DNA of 9,553 bases from Devosia sp. GTDB taxonomy: Bacteria; Pseudomonadota; Alphaproteobacteria; Rhizobiales; Devosiaceae. The DNA lies in the NCBI GenBank assembly GCA_016793415.1, contig JAEUMC010000868.1:1-9553 (forward strand), written 5' to 3'. This document shows, piece after piece, positions 1-7,150 of this stretch. The number at the start of each line of letters is the position of its first letter. The stretch's first letter is position 1. The notes below the pieces were generated by a model. It saw only the letters and a program-made list of their open reading frames with translations, was not told the DNA's origin and ran no database searches. A program made the translations under genes and the position numbers.

Positions 1-570
1 CTGCCGCTCGAAGTGCGGATCGTGCCCACCTATGCCATTGCCGCCAATGCGCTGCTGCCGTTCCAGGTGATCCTCGATATGCTGGGGATCAGCTGGCTGG
101 TGCAGGCGGCGAGCGGCATAGAGGTGTCGCTCAACTGGAACCTGCTCAACTCCTATACCGGCCTGATCCTGCCGCTGGTCGCCACAGCGACCGGTACCTT
201 CCTCTACCGGCAGTTCTTCATGACCATCCCGGACGAGCTGGTCGAAGCCAGCAAGATGGATGGGGCGCACCCGATCGAGTTCTACTTCGATGTGCTGCTG
301 CCGCTGAGCCGCACCAACCTGCTGGCGCTCGCCACCATCATGTTCGTGGGCAGCTGGAACCAGTATCTGTGGCCGCTGCTGATCACCACCGACCGGGCCA
401 ATTTCGGCACCGTGGTGATGCAATTGAAGGCCCTGATCCCGGCGCAGAACGGTACGCCCGACTGGAATGTCACCATGGCCGGCGCCCTCATCATCATGCT
501 TCCGCCACTGCTCATCGTTGCGTTCATGCAGCGCTGGTTCGTGCGTGGCCTCATTTCCCGCGACAAGTGA
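1..570 (+). CDS. ugpE: UgpE-like ABC transporter permease (5' truncated)
   Basis: Inner-membrane permease subunit of an ABC importer of the CUT1/UgpE type, which in characterised members takes up sn-glycerol-3-phosphate and glycerophosphodiesters. The reading frame is open from base 1, so the gene starts upstream; 189 residues are visible. The fragment has a hydrophobic stretch near visible residues 53-73 and others near 105-128 and 157-178. Between the first two lies the EAA loop that docks on the ATPase (residues 82-101, EASKMDGA followed by a [12 protein letters not shown] end). The opening [11 protein letters not shown] and the closing MQRWFVRGL are, as I recall, typical of UgpE proteins. 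The GTG at position 13 is an internal Val codon, not a start. The ATPase gene begins 14 bases downstream, so the two are co-transcribed. The substrate cannot be fixed from this fragment; another carbohydrate is possible. Confidence 0.88.
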   Translation: MPLEVRIVPTYAIAANALLPFQVILDMLGISWLVQAASGIEVSLNWNLLNSYTGLILPLVATATGTFLYRQFFMTIPDELVEASKMDGAHPIEFYFDVLLPLSRTNLLALATIMFVGSWNQYLWPLLITTDRANFGTVVMQLKALIPAQNGTPDWNVTMAGALIIMLPPLLIVAFMQRWFVRGLISRDK

Positions 571-572
571 CC

Positions 573-577
573 GGAGA
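573..577 (+). promoter_or_regulatory. Ribosome binding site of the UgpC-like gene
   Basis: GGAGA lies 7 bases before the ATG at 585. It sets the start there rather than at in-frame upstream codons that would run back into the permease gene. Confidence 0.6.
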
Positions 578-584
578 TAGTTCG

Positions 585-1661
<1,077 letters not shown>

Positions 1662-1687
1662 GCCATCCCGAACAACGGAGAGATTTC

Positions 1688-2599
1688 ATGAGCAACATCA
1701 TTGCCACCGGCTTCAATGTCGGCTCGGACAACGGCGAGTTCGCCACGCTTGAAGCCGATATGCGGGCGCTTGCCGAGATGGGCGTCGACACGGTCGAAAT
1801 CGGCATCACCAGCCTCGACCTGGTTGCCGGCGGCCGGATCATCAAGGAGCGGCACGAGGCGCTGCTGGCGCTGACCCGCCAGTTCGATTTCCGCTACACC
1901 GTGCACGGGCTAGTGTCGTCCAACTTCATGGACCCGGTGACGCAGCGCTACCAGATCGATGCCGCCAAGGCGCTGGTGGAAGTTTCCAATTCGATCGGCG
2001 CCGGCATCCTCGTCCAGCACAGCGGGAACCTCAGGGCCGAGGCGATTGCCGACTGGGCCGGCGCCGATGTGCGGGAGCGCGAGGCGCTCACCGAGCTGGC
2101 CGATTTCGCCCGCCCGCATGGGGTGCGCATCGCGCTCGAGAACATCTTCACCACCGAGCTCGGCCAGTATCGGCAGACCCCGACCGAGGTGGCCGAGACG
2201 GTGAAGGCGGTGAACCACCCCAACGTCGTGGCGCTGATCGACTTCAGCCACGCCTATATCGAGTCCACCTTCAAGGGCCTCGATTTCCGCGCCGAGATCC
2301 GCGCCATGGCGCCGGTTGCCGGGCACCTGCACCTGCACGATTCCTTCGGCCGCCCGCAGGGCTTCTACAAGCCGTTCCATCCGGCCGAGAACACCGCGAT
2401 GGGGATCGGCGACCTGCACATGCCGCTCGGCTGGGGTGATATCGCCTGGGACGAGATCTTCGCCGAGCTGAGCTTTTTGCCCGACACCGTGGCGATGATG
2501 GAGATCGGCCGCCGCTATCGTCGCGAACAGCCCGAGAGCCTGGTGCGTGCCAAGGCGTTGAGCGGGCTGAGCGAGGCTGAGGCAATCGCGGCGGAGTGA
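1688..2599 (+). CDS. Sugar phosphate isomerase/epimerase-family TIM barrel with endonuclease IV-like metal site
   Basis: A 303-residue cytoplasmic protein without signal peptide, of the xylose isomerase-like/AP_endonuc_2 fold. Conserved segments in order: YTVHG (His73), LVQHSG (His111), ALEN (Glu151), LIDFSH (Asp185, His188), HLHLHDS (His215), GDLHMPLGWGDIAW (Asp242, His244) and MMEIG (Glu272). These match in order, and roughly in spacing, the nine zinc ligands known in E. coli endonuclease IV (H69, H109, E145, D179, H182, H216, D229, H231, E261). The usual annotation is sugar isomerase/epimerase. Its place at the end of a Ugp-type operon suggests it processes the imported compound, and a phosphodiester hydrolase role is a real alternative. 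ATG 1688 follows GGAGAG at 1677-1682. The exact substrate is not recognisable. Confidence 0.85.
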   Translation: MSNIIATGFNVGSDNGEFATLEADMRALAEMGVDTVEIGITSLDLVAGGRIIKERHEALLALTRQFDFRYTVHGLVSSNFMDPVTQRYQIDAAKALVEVSNSIGAGILVQHSGNLRAEAIADWAGADVREREALTELADFARPHGVRIALENIFTTELGQYRQTPTEVAETVKAVNHPNVVALIDFSHAYIESTFKGLDFRAEIRAMAPVAGHLHLHDSFGRPQGFYKPFHPAENTAMGIGDLHMPLGWGDIAWDEIFAELSFLPDTVAMMEIGRRYRREQPESLVRAKALSGLSEAEAIAAE

Positions 2600-2605
2600 G
2601 CCTGG

Positions 2606-2622
2606 CCGAGCCCCGCGCTCGG
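2606..2622. terminator. Small hairpin between convergent genes
   Basis: CCGAGC and GCTCGG form a perfect 6-bp stem around the loop CCCGC. It fills the 27-base gap between the TIM-barrel gene (+) and the EamA gene (-). There is no T-run on either side, so it is at best a weak or Rho-assisted bidirectional terminator. Confidence 0.35.
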
Positions 2623-2626
2623 AGCG

Positions 2627-3511
2627 CTAAGTCATCTCGCGCGGCTGCTCGGCGTCGCGCGGGGCCTGCTGGCGCAGCACCAGCACCAGGCCGACCAGCG
2701 CGATGATGCCGCCCGCCGCCATGCGGAGGTCAAAGCCTTCGCCGAGCAGCACGATGCCCATCAGCACTGTCATCAGCGGCGTCATCAGGCCGAGTGGGGC
2801 GACGATCGAGGCCGGGTAGCGCTGCAGGATGCCCAGGTAGAGCGTGGTGGCGAGCAGTGTCACGGCCAGCACCGAGAAGCCGAGGCCGGCGAGGAACGGC
2901 CAGCCGGCACTGAGGCTTGCCGTCACCGGGGTGGTTTCGGCGAGTAGCGAGTAAGCCAGCATCGGCGGCGCCGAGACGAAGGCAGTCCAGGCCTGCATGG
3001 TCAGCGGTTTTATGGCGCCATAGCGCTTCAGCAGCACCTGGCCGAGCGAGATGGCAATGGCCGAGACGAAGGCAAACAGCAGCCCGAGGCTGACGCTGGC
3101 GCCTTCGCCGTCCCACATCACCAGGATCACCCCGCCCAGTGCCAGCCCAATGCCGACGCCACGAGCGAGGCCGACCTGCTCGCCGAGCAGCAGCACCGAG
3201 AGCAGCGCCGTGATCGGGATCGCTGTCTGCAGCACGATCGAGACGCTCGACGAGGTGGCCTGCGACAGCCCGAGAAACATCAGGCCGAAATGGCAGGCAC
3301 CCATCAGAAAGCCAATGCAAAGGATCGGCAGCAACGGCCGAGGCAGCGGTCGGAGCAATGGCGAGAGGATCGCCGCGACGATCAGGAAGCGGGCTGCGGC
3401 GTAGAAGATCGGGGCGACGCCGAATTCGGAGAACAGCACTCGGCTGACGATCAGGTTCAGGGCCCAGATCAGGCAGACGGCAGCATAGAGCAGGAGGTCG
3501 AGGGGGCGCAT
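2627..3511 (-). CDS. EamA/DMT-superfamily transporter
   Basis: Inner-membrane protein of 294 residues, close to the usual length of about 300 for EamA exporters of the drug/metabolite transporter superfamily. It is strongly hydrophobic with about ten membrane segments in two EamA repeats. Each repeat ends with the typical LLGE (108-111 and 256-259), and the first helix has the WALN motif. Members export amino acids or other small metabolites; the substrate here is unknown. The start at 3511 (MRPLDLLL) is chosen because family members begin directly with the first helix. The 40-residue extension possible up to 3631 is charged, proline-rich and atypical. No clear Shine-Dalgarno precedes this ATG, which is unusual for the window. 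It converges on the TIM-barrel gene and diverges from the flavoprotein gene, so it is its own transcription unit. Confidence 0.88.
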   Translation of the reverse strand: MRPLDLLLYAAVCLIWALNLIVSRVLFSEFGVAPIFYAAARFLIVAAILSPLLRPLPRPLLPILCIGFLMGACHFGLMFLGLSQATSSSVSIVLQTAIPITALLSVLLLGEQVGLARGVGIGLALGGVILVMWDGEGASVSLGLLFAFVSAIAISLGQVLLKRYGAIKPLTMQAWTAFVSAPPMLAYSLLAETTPVTASLSAGWPFLAGLGFSVLAVTLLATTLYLGILQRYPASIVAPLGLMTPLMTVLMGIVLLGEGFDLRMAAGGIIALVGLVLVLRQQAPRDAEQPREMT

Positions 3512-3612
3512 GGAAGCTCGGAGGGGATGACGCGAACGCGCCGATAGCGGGCATGGCACACGAGCGCCGATCTGCCAATGGGGCTTTGGTTTTGTCGGTC
3601 GAGCTGGTCTGT

Positions 3613-3630
3613 CAGTGTGCCAAGCACACA
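3613..3630. promoter_or_regulatory. Dyad GTGTGC-CAA-GCACAC, possible LysR-type operator
   Basis: In the 194-base divergent region between the EamA gene and the flavoprotein gene, GTGTGC (3615-3620) and GCACAC (3624-3629) form a perfect inverted repeat around CAA. It contains T-N11-A (3616-3628), the general box of LysR-type regulators. A further GGCACAC lies at 3555-3561 as a possible second half-site. No regulator gene is in the window, so this is a sequence-based guess. Confidence 0.35.
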
Positions 3631-3705
3631 TATCGTTCCCACGAGCCGCCGTTGCGCACCCGATACGCTCGCCCTACCTGTGTTGCGACAACAGGATCGC
3701 CCCTC

Positions 3706-4824
3706 ATGGATGCCGAAACCCTCGCCTCGCCCAGTGCGCCAGCCGCCAGCGTGGCGATCAAGACCGAGATCGTGGTGATCGGCGCCGGGCAGGCGGGGCT
3801 CTCTTCGGCCTATCATCTGAAGCAGCGAGGGCTCGAAGCGGGGCGCGGTTTCGTCGTGCTCGACCAGTCGCCCGGGGCGGGCGGCGCCTGGCAGTTCCGC
3901 TGGCCGTCGCTGACGCTCAGCACCGTCAATCGGGTGCACGACCTGCCTGGGATGGCGTTTTCCGACGCTGTCGATACCAGCAACGACACGGTCGAGGCCG
4001 CCGTCGCGGTGCCGCGCTATTTTGCGGCCTATGAGCAGCGCTTCGGGCTCAACGTCTACCGGCCGGTCACGGTGAAGGTGGTATGCCAGCGCGGCGAGCG
4101 CTTCCGGGTCGAGACCGACCGCGAGACGTTTTCGGCGCGCGGCATCATCAACGCCACCGGCACCTGGGAAACGCCGTACATTCCAGAGTATCCCGGGAGG
4201 GAGCTGTTCCAGGGACGGCAGCTCCATACCCGCGACTATCGCACCGCGGCAGAATTCGCCGGGCTGCACGTGGTGATCGTCGGCGGTGGGATTTCGGCGA
4301 TTCAACTGCTCAACGAGATTTCCCAGGTGACCAGTACCACCTGGGTGACGCGGCGGCCGCTGCAGTTCCGCGACGGACCGTTCGACCAGGAGGCGGGGCG
4401 CGCGGCGGTGAAGCTGGTGGAGGATCGCGTCCGCCAGGGCCTGCCGCCGAACTCGGTGGTGTCGGTCACCGGCCTGCCGCGCTCGCCGTTGATCGAGGCG
4501 ATGGAGGCGCGCGGGGTGCTGCGACGCTTGCCGATGTTCTCCGAGATCACCGAGAGCGGGGTGCGCTGGGAGGATGGCACGACACAGCGCGCCGATGTGA
4601 TCCTCTGGTGTACCGGCTTCCGCTCGTCGCTTGACCATCTGGCGCCGCTGCTGCTGCGCGAGCCCTCGGGCGGTATCGTGATGGGCGGGCGGCTTGCGAC
4701 AGAGGTGGTGAAGGAGCCGCGCGTCCATCTGGTCGGTTATGGTCCCTCGGCTTCGACCATCGGCGCCAACCGGGCAGGGGCGGCGGCGGCGAGCGAGTTG
4801 CTGGGGACGCTGGGGGTAGACTAG
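3706..4824 (+). CDS. CzcO-like FAD/NAD(P)-dependent oxidoreductase (flavin monooxygenase family)
   Basis: A 372-residue cytoplasmic flavoprotein with two dinucleotide folds. FAD-binding GAGQAG lies at 26-31, in VVIGAGQAGLSSAYHL. NAD(P)-binding GGGISA lies at 193-198. Just before it is FxGxxxHxxxY (FQGRQLHTRDY, 168-178), the fingerprint of flavin monooxygenases and their CzcO-type relatives. The ATG motif (NATG, 149-152), WCTGF (301-305) and a C-terminal VGYGPSAS/GANRAG segment complete the fold. Such proteins are often labelled as involved in K+ or metal transport, but that label is weak; the reaction and substrate cannot be read from the sequence. The start at 3706 has AGGA at 3693-3696 and gives a short acidic leader before the first beta strand. 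The in-frame ATG at 3553 would add 51 residues of intergenic-type sequence and is unlikely. Divergent from the EamA exporter, possibly co-regulated with it. Confidence 0.85.
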   Translation: MDAETLASPSAPAASVAIKTEIVVIGAGQAGLSSAYHLKQRGLEAGRGFVVLDQSPGAGGAWQFRWPSLTLSTVNRVHDLPGMAFSDAVDTSNDTVEAAVAVPRYFAAYEQRFGLNVYRPVTVKVVCQRGERFRVETDRETFSARGIINATGTWETPYIPEYPGRELFQGRQLHTRDYRTAAEFAGLHVVIVGGGISAIQLLNEISQVTSTTWVTRRPLQFRDGPFDQEAGRAAVKLVEDRVRQGLPPNSVVSVTGLPRSPLIEAMEARGVLRRLPMFSEITESGVRWEDGTTQRADVILWCTGFRSSLDHLAPLLLREPSGGIVMGGRLATEVVKEPRVHLVGYGPSASTIGANRAGAAAASELLGTLGVD

Positions 4825-4861
4825 CCCGCACCGGACGTTCAATGACCCGCGTGCCCAGATG

Positions 4862-4886
4862 AAAAAGGGCGCGCCGAAGCGCGCCC
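4862..4886 (-). terminator. Intrinsic terminator of SBP1 with UUCG tetraloop
   Basis: Read on the minus strand, GGGCGCGC-TTCG-GCGCGCCC is a perfect 8-bp stem closed by the very stable cUUCGg tetraloop, followed directly by TTTTT. It starts 26 bases past the stop codon of the SBP1 gene. The same stem could slow transcripts from the flavoprotein gene (+ strand), but it has no T-run in that direction. Confidence 0.9.
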
Positions 4887-4912
4887 AGTGGATCCGCCGA
4901 CTTCTGGTTCGG

Positions 4913-5902
4913 TTACTTGGCGCAGATGCCTGCGTCTTCGAGGGTGCACAGGTCGAGGCCGGTGAACTTCGGATCCTCGACGGTTTCGCCCTTGATCAGG
5001 CTGATCAGGATATCGGGCGCCTCATTGCCCATCTGGTACGGCCGCTGGCCGATCTGGAAGTGGCTGCGGCCTTCGCGGAAGGCCTGGGCCTGCGGCGGCA
5101 GGGTGTCGCCGGCGATGATCACCAGATCCTTGGACTTCAGCCTGTCCATCACCTGGTCGGTGTTCTGGGCATAGGCCTGCGGGCCGAACTGGGCCCAGCC
5201 GCCCACCAGGATGAAGGCGTCGAGGTCGGGCTGCGCGGTGAAGATATCGGCCATCTGCTGGTTGGCAGTGGGGATATCGTCATTGGTGTAGGTCGGGCAG
5301 CCATCGGCTTCGGTCCAGCCGTTGGTGTTGTTGAGCTTTTCGGTGCCCTTGGCGCCGGCAATGGTATCGCGGAAGCCCGCGGCGCGCTCGTTGATGTTGG
5401 CGGCGGCGACGTTACCGAGCTGCATGCAGACGGTGCCGCCTTCCGGCTTGAGCTTCAGCAGCTCCTTGGCCATGCCGACACCCATGTCGTAGTTGTTGGT
5501 GCCGAAATAGGTCTTGCGCAGCGCCTTGTCCTCGGGGAGCAGGTCTGCGTCCACGGTGATGATCGGCATGGTCGGCGCGGCGGCCTTCAGCATGTTGGCC
5601 ATGGCCGGAGCGTTGGACGGCGAAATGGCGATGCCGGCGACGCCCTTGCTGATCAGATCCTGCACGATCTGTACTTCGCCGGCTTCGTCCGAGCTCAGTG
5701 CCGGGCCGGTGTAGAGGCAGGTATATTCGCTGTCGGCGTGCGCGGTATTCCAGTCGGCGCAGCCCTGGCCCATCACCGTGAAGAACGGGTTGTCGAGCCC
5801 TTTGACGACGACGGCGAGGATTTTCTTGTCCTGCGCCACGGCACTGCCTGCGAGCGCGACGGCAAGGGCCGCGCCGGCAAGCACAAACGTAGTCTTACGC
5901 AT
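4913..5902 (-). CDS. Sugar ABC transporter periplasmic substrate-binding protein (SBP1)
   Basis: A 329-residue exported binding protein of the RbsB-like type I fold (Peripla_BP_4). A signal peptide with basic start (MRKTTF), hydrophobic core and AVA-Q cleavage site is seen at about residue 23/24. Fold markers include the first strand and ligand loop KGLDNPFF (34-41), IAISPSN (91-97), ITVDAD (115-120) and AGDTLPPQ (264-271). It has six cysteines (48, 62, 159, 202, 319, 327), many for this family, so periplasmic disulfides are likely. The start has a strong SD (AGGGAGGA) and the 3' end a strong terminator, so it is a single-gene transcript. It diverges from a lone FrcA-like ATPase and RbsC-like permease that lack an adjacent SBP upstream, so it is probably their partner. 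A pentose, hexose or polyol ligand is plausible; I cannot tell which. Confidence 0.92.
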   Translation of the reverse strand: MRKTTFVLAGAALAVALAGSAVAQDKKILAVVVKGLDNPFFTVMGQGCADWNTAHADSEYTCLYTGPALSSDEAGEVQIVQDLISKGVAGIAISPSNAPAMANMLKAAAPTMPIITVDADLLPEDKALRKTYFGTNNYDMGVGMAKELLKLKPEGGTVCMQLGNVAAANINERAAGFRDTIAGAKGTEKLNNTNGWTEADGCPTYTNDDIPTANQQMADIFTAQPDLDAFILVGGWAQFGPQAYAQNTDQVMDRLKSKDLVIIAGDTLPPQAQAFREGRSHFQIGQRPYQMGNEAPDILISLIKGETVEDPKFTGLDLCTLEDAGICAK

Positions 5903-5908
5903 AGTTAT

Positions 5909-5916
5909 TCCTCCCT
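5909..5916 (-). promoter_or_regulatory. Strong ribosome binding site of SBP1
   Basis: AGGGAGGA on the minus strand, 6 bases before the ATG at 5902. The same octamer precedes SBP2, in line with high expression of binding proteins. Confidence 0.75.
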
Positions 5917-5925
5917 CGGGTTCAG

Positions 5926-5980
5926 TCCCGACCTGCTTTCCCGCAGGCCCTCCGTCGAGCGCGACTAACGTACCTCAACC
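5926..5980 (-). promoter_or_regulatory. Conserved promoter/leader element upstream of SBP1
   Basis: Read on the minus strand: GGTTGAGGTACGT, then TCGACGGAGG (5958-5949), then CAGGTCGGGA (5935-5926). The same three blocks occur in the same order and at the same spacing, within one base, upstream of SBP2 (8233-8288). TTGAGG could act as a -35 element, but no good -10 hexamer sits 17 bases downstream, so the role (promoter, operator or leader RNA) is open. Within it, CCTGC-GGGAAA-GCAGG can form a 5-bp hairpin at 5932-5947. Confidence 0.5.
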
Positions 5981-6166
5981 GCGGGGGTCCCTGGCCGCCC
6001 GCTGCTACGTCTGCCGTCTCGATGAGCTCCTCATTGGCTTGGCGTGCGCCTTGTCTGAGCCGTCAGCTGGCGGCAGCGCTTCGCCTGTCGGGCCGGATAC
6101 TGAGACGGCTCGTAACAATAGTCAATCGGGCTGATGCACGTGCACATTCAAGCGCTCCAAGTTATC

Positions 6167-6215
6167 AGATACGTTGATGAAGACGTTGGAAAGGTTGAGC
6201 AAACAGCAACGTTGC
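6167..6215 (+). promoter_or_regulatory. Cluster of ACGT-centred repeats, candidate operators
   Basis: AGATACGTT (6167-6175) matches the core AGRTACGTW of the two SBP leaders. ACGTTG occurs three times in the same direction within 44 bases, and the third copy is part of the CG-centred palindrome GCAACGTTGC. CG-centred palindromes are typical of LacI-family operators, a common class of sugar-transporter regulators, but no regulator gene is present here. Confidence 0.35.
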
Positions 6216-6255
6216 CGGCGTTTTTGTGGAGTTCGCGACGGATGCTCGAAGTCGA

Positions 6256-6286
6256 TTGACGCTAGGCGCGTCATCCCGCATAGATT
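6256..6286 (+). promoter_or_regulatory. Possible weak sigma70-type promoter for the ATPase-permease operon
   Basis: TTGACG (6256-6261) matches the -35 consensus in five of six positions. TAGATT (6281-6286) matches the -10 in four of six, but with a long 19-base spacer. It lies 53 bases before the ATPase start. Suggestive only. Confidence 0.25.
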
Positions 6287-6338
6287 TGCCACGACATCTA
6301 GCGGAGGGCGGAGCCTTCCAGCCTTGGGAGGGGCAACG

Positions 6339-7136
6339 ATGGCGGTTCTCGAGCTGGCGAGCATCGCCAAGCACTATGGTGCTATCACCGCGCTGACCGA
6401 TATTTCACTGACGCTGAATGCGGGCGAAGTGGTCGGGCTGGTGGGCGACAACGGCGCCGGCAAGACGACGCTGGTCAAGATCATCGCCGGCAACTTCCAT
6501 CCGTCCGAAGGCAGCATCAGCCTCGACGGGCAGGTGGTGCAGCTGCACGGGCCGAAAGACGCGCGCTCCAAGGGGATCGAGATCGTCTATCAGGACCTGG
6601 CGCTGACCGATAACCTGACGGCAGCCGCCAACATCTTCCTCGGCCGCGAGCTCACCACCATCGCCCGCACGCCTGAAGAAGCCGAGCTGCCGTTCAGCAA
6701 GCGGCGACGCGGCTGGCGGCTGTTCATGCCGGAAATCCTCGATTACGGCGCGATGTACAAGAAGGCGGGCGAACTGTTCGCCGAGCTGAAATCGGAAACG
6801 CGGCCGCGCGACCTGGTGCGACGGATGTCGGGCGGGCAGCGCCAGGCCGTCGCCATTGCCCGCACCCGGCTGTCCAACCCCAAGATCGTCCTGATGGACG
6901 AGCCGACCGCGGCGATCAGCGTGCGGCAGGTGGCCGAGGTGCTAAACCTGATCCGCCGGCTCAAGGAGCAGGGCATCGCGGTGGTGCTGATCAGCCACCG
7001 TATCCCCGACGTGTTTGCCGTATGCGACCGGCTGGTGGTGCTGAGGCGTGGCCGCAAGGTCGCCGACAAACGCGTCGCCGACTCGTCGCCCGAGGAAGTG
7101 ACCGGATTGATCACCGGCGCGCTGCAGAGCGCCTGA
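6339..7136 (+). CDS. FrcA-like single-domain sugar ABC transporter ATPase
   Basis: Cytoplasmic ATPase of a ribose/fructose-type importer, 265 residues. It has one nucleotide-binding domain, unlike the roughly 500-residue RbsA/MglA type with two, so two copies must assemble per transporter, as in FrcA. Motifs: Walker A GDNGAGKT (36-43), Q-loop Gln85 (VYQDLALTDNLT), signature MSGGQRQ (163-169, Met for the usual Leu), Walker B VLMDEPT (184-190), switch His220 (LISHR). The segment between Q-loop and signature carries a basic patch SKRRRGWR (120-127), and the Walker B end reads AAIS instead of the usual AALG/AALS. The start at 6339 has GGAGG at 6327-6331 and gives the standard MAVLELASIAKHYG; the frame continues 55 codons upstream without family resemblance. 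The permease follows 14 bases later. Confidence 0.9.
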   Translation: MAVLELASIAKHYGAITALTDISLTLNAGEVVGLVGDNGAGKTTLVKIIAGNFHPSEGSISLDGQVVQLHGPKDARSKGIEIVYQDLALTDNLTAAANIFLGRELTTIARTPEEAELPFSKRRRGWRLFMPEILDYGAMYKKAGELFAELKSETRPRDLVRRMSGGQRQAVAIARTRLSNPKIVLMDEPTAAISVRQVAEVLNLIRRLKEQGIAVVLISHRIPDVFAVCDRLVVLRRGRKVADKRVADSSPEEVTGLITGALQSA

Positions 7137-7140
7137 GGAG
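7135..7140 (+). promoter_or_regulatory. Ribosome binding site of the RbsC/FrcC-like permease
   Basis: GAGGAG overlaps the ATPase stop codon and lies 10 bases before ATG 7151. It fixes this start, because the frame is open 43 codons further upstream inside the ATPase gene. Confidence 0.55.
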
Positions 7141-7150
7141 TTTTGGCGAA

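Larger units (their letters stand above)
5981..6338. other. Rest of the divergent intergenic region between SBP1 and the FrcA-like ATPase
   Basis: With the SBP1 leader this gene-free stretch spans 436 bases. I see no credible small gene: the frames crossing it lack SDs or recognisable proteins. It looks less GC-rich around 6110-6230 than its surroundings. It holds ATGAG-CTC-CTCAT (6022-6034), the perfect palindrome TGCACGTGCA (6135-6144), AGATACGTT (6167-6175), three direct ACGTTG copies (6171, 6183, 6209; the last inside the palindrome GCAACGTTGC, 6206-6215) and a possible weak promoter at 6256-6286. It is long enough for two divergent promoters with several operators. Confidence 0.55.

Noticed and set aside
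3553..3705. 51-codon extension of the flavoprotein and the overlapping extension of EamA
   Set aside because: Both read through the divergent intergenic region and are unlike their families. The shorter starts begin directly at the conserved folds.
3469..4842. Minus-strand open frame of 457 codons over the flavoprotein gene
   Set aside because: Antisense shadow of a gene with complete FAD and NAD(P) motifs; Arg/Pro/His-rich product without homology features.
4859..5968. Plus-strand open frame of 369 codons over SBP1
   Set aside because: Shadow of SBP1, which has a signal peptide, SD and terminator; the frame also runs through that terminator and into the SBP1 leader.
6013..6109. Inverted repeat GCCGTCTC / GAGACGGC separated by 81 bases
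   Set aside because: Too short and too far apart to be convincing; such a pair is expected by chance in a GC-rich stretch of this length.
6174..6338. 55-codon N-terminal extension of the FrcA-like ATPase
   Set aside because: Cys/Arg/Ser-rich, unlike family members. The ATG at 6339 has a good SD and gives the standard N-terminus.
5903..6338. Possible riboswitch or small RNA in the long divergent region
   Set aside because: I recognise no conserved riboswitch core and no terminator that would end a small RNA; only short motifs are seen.
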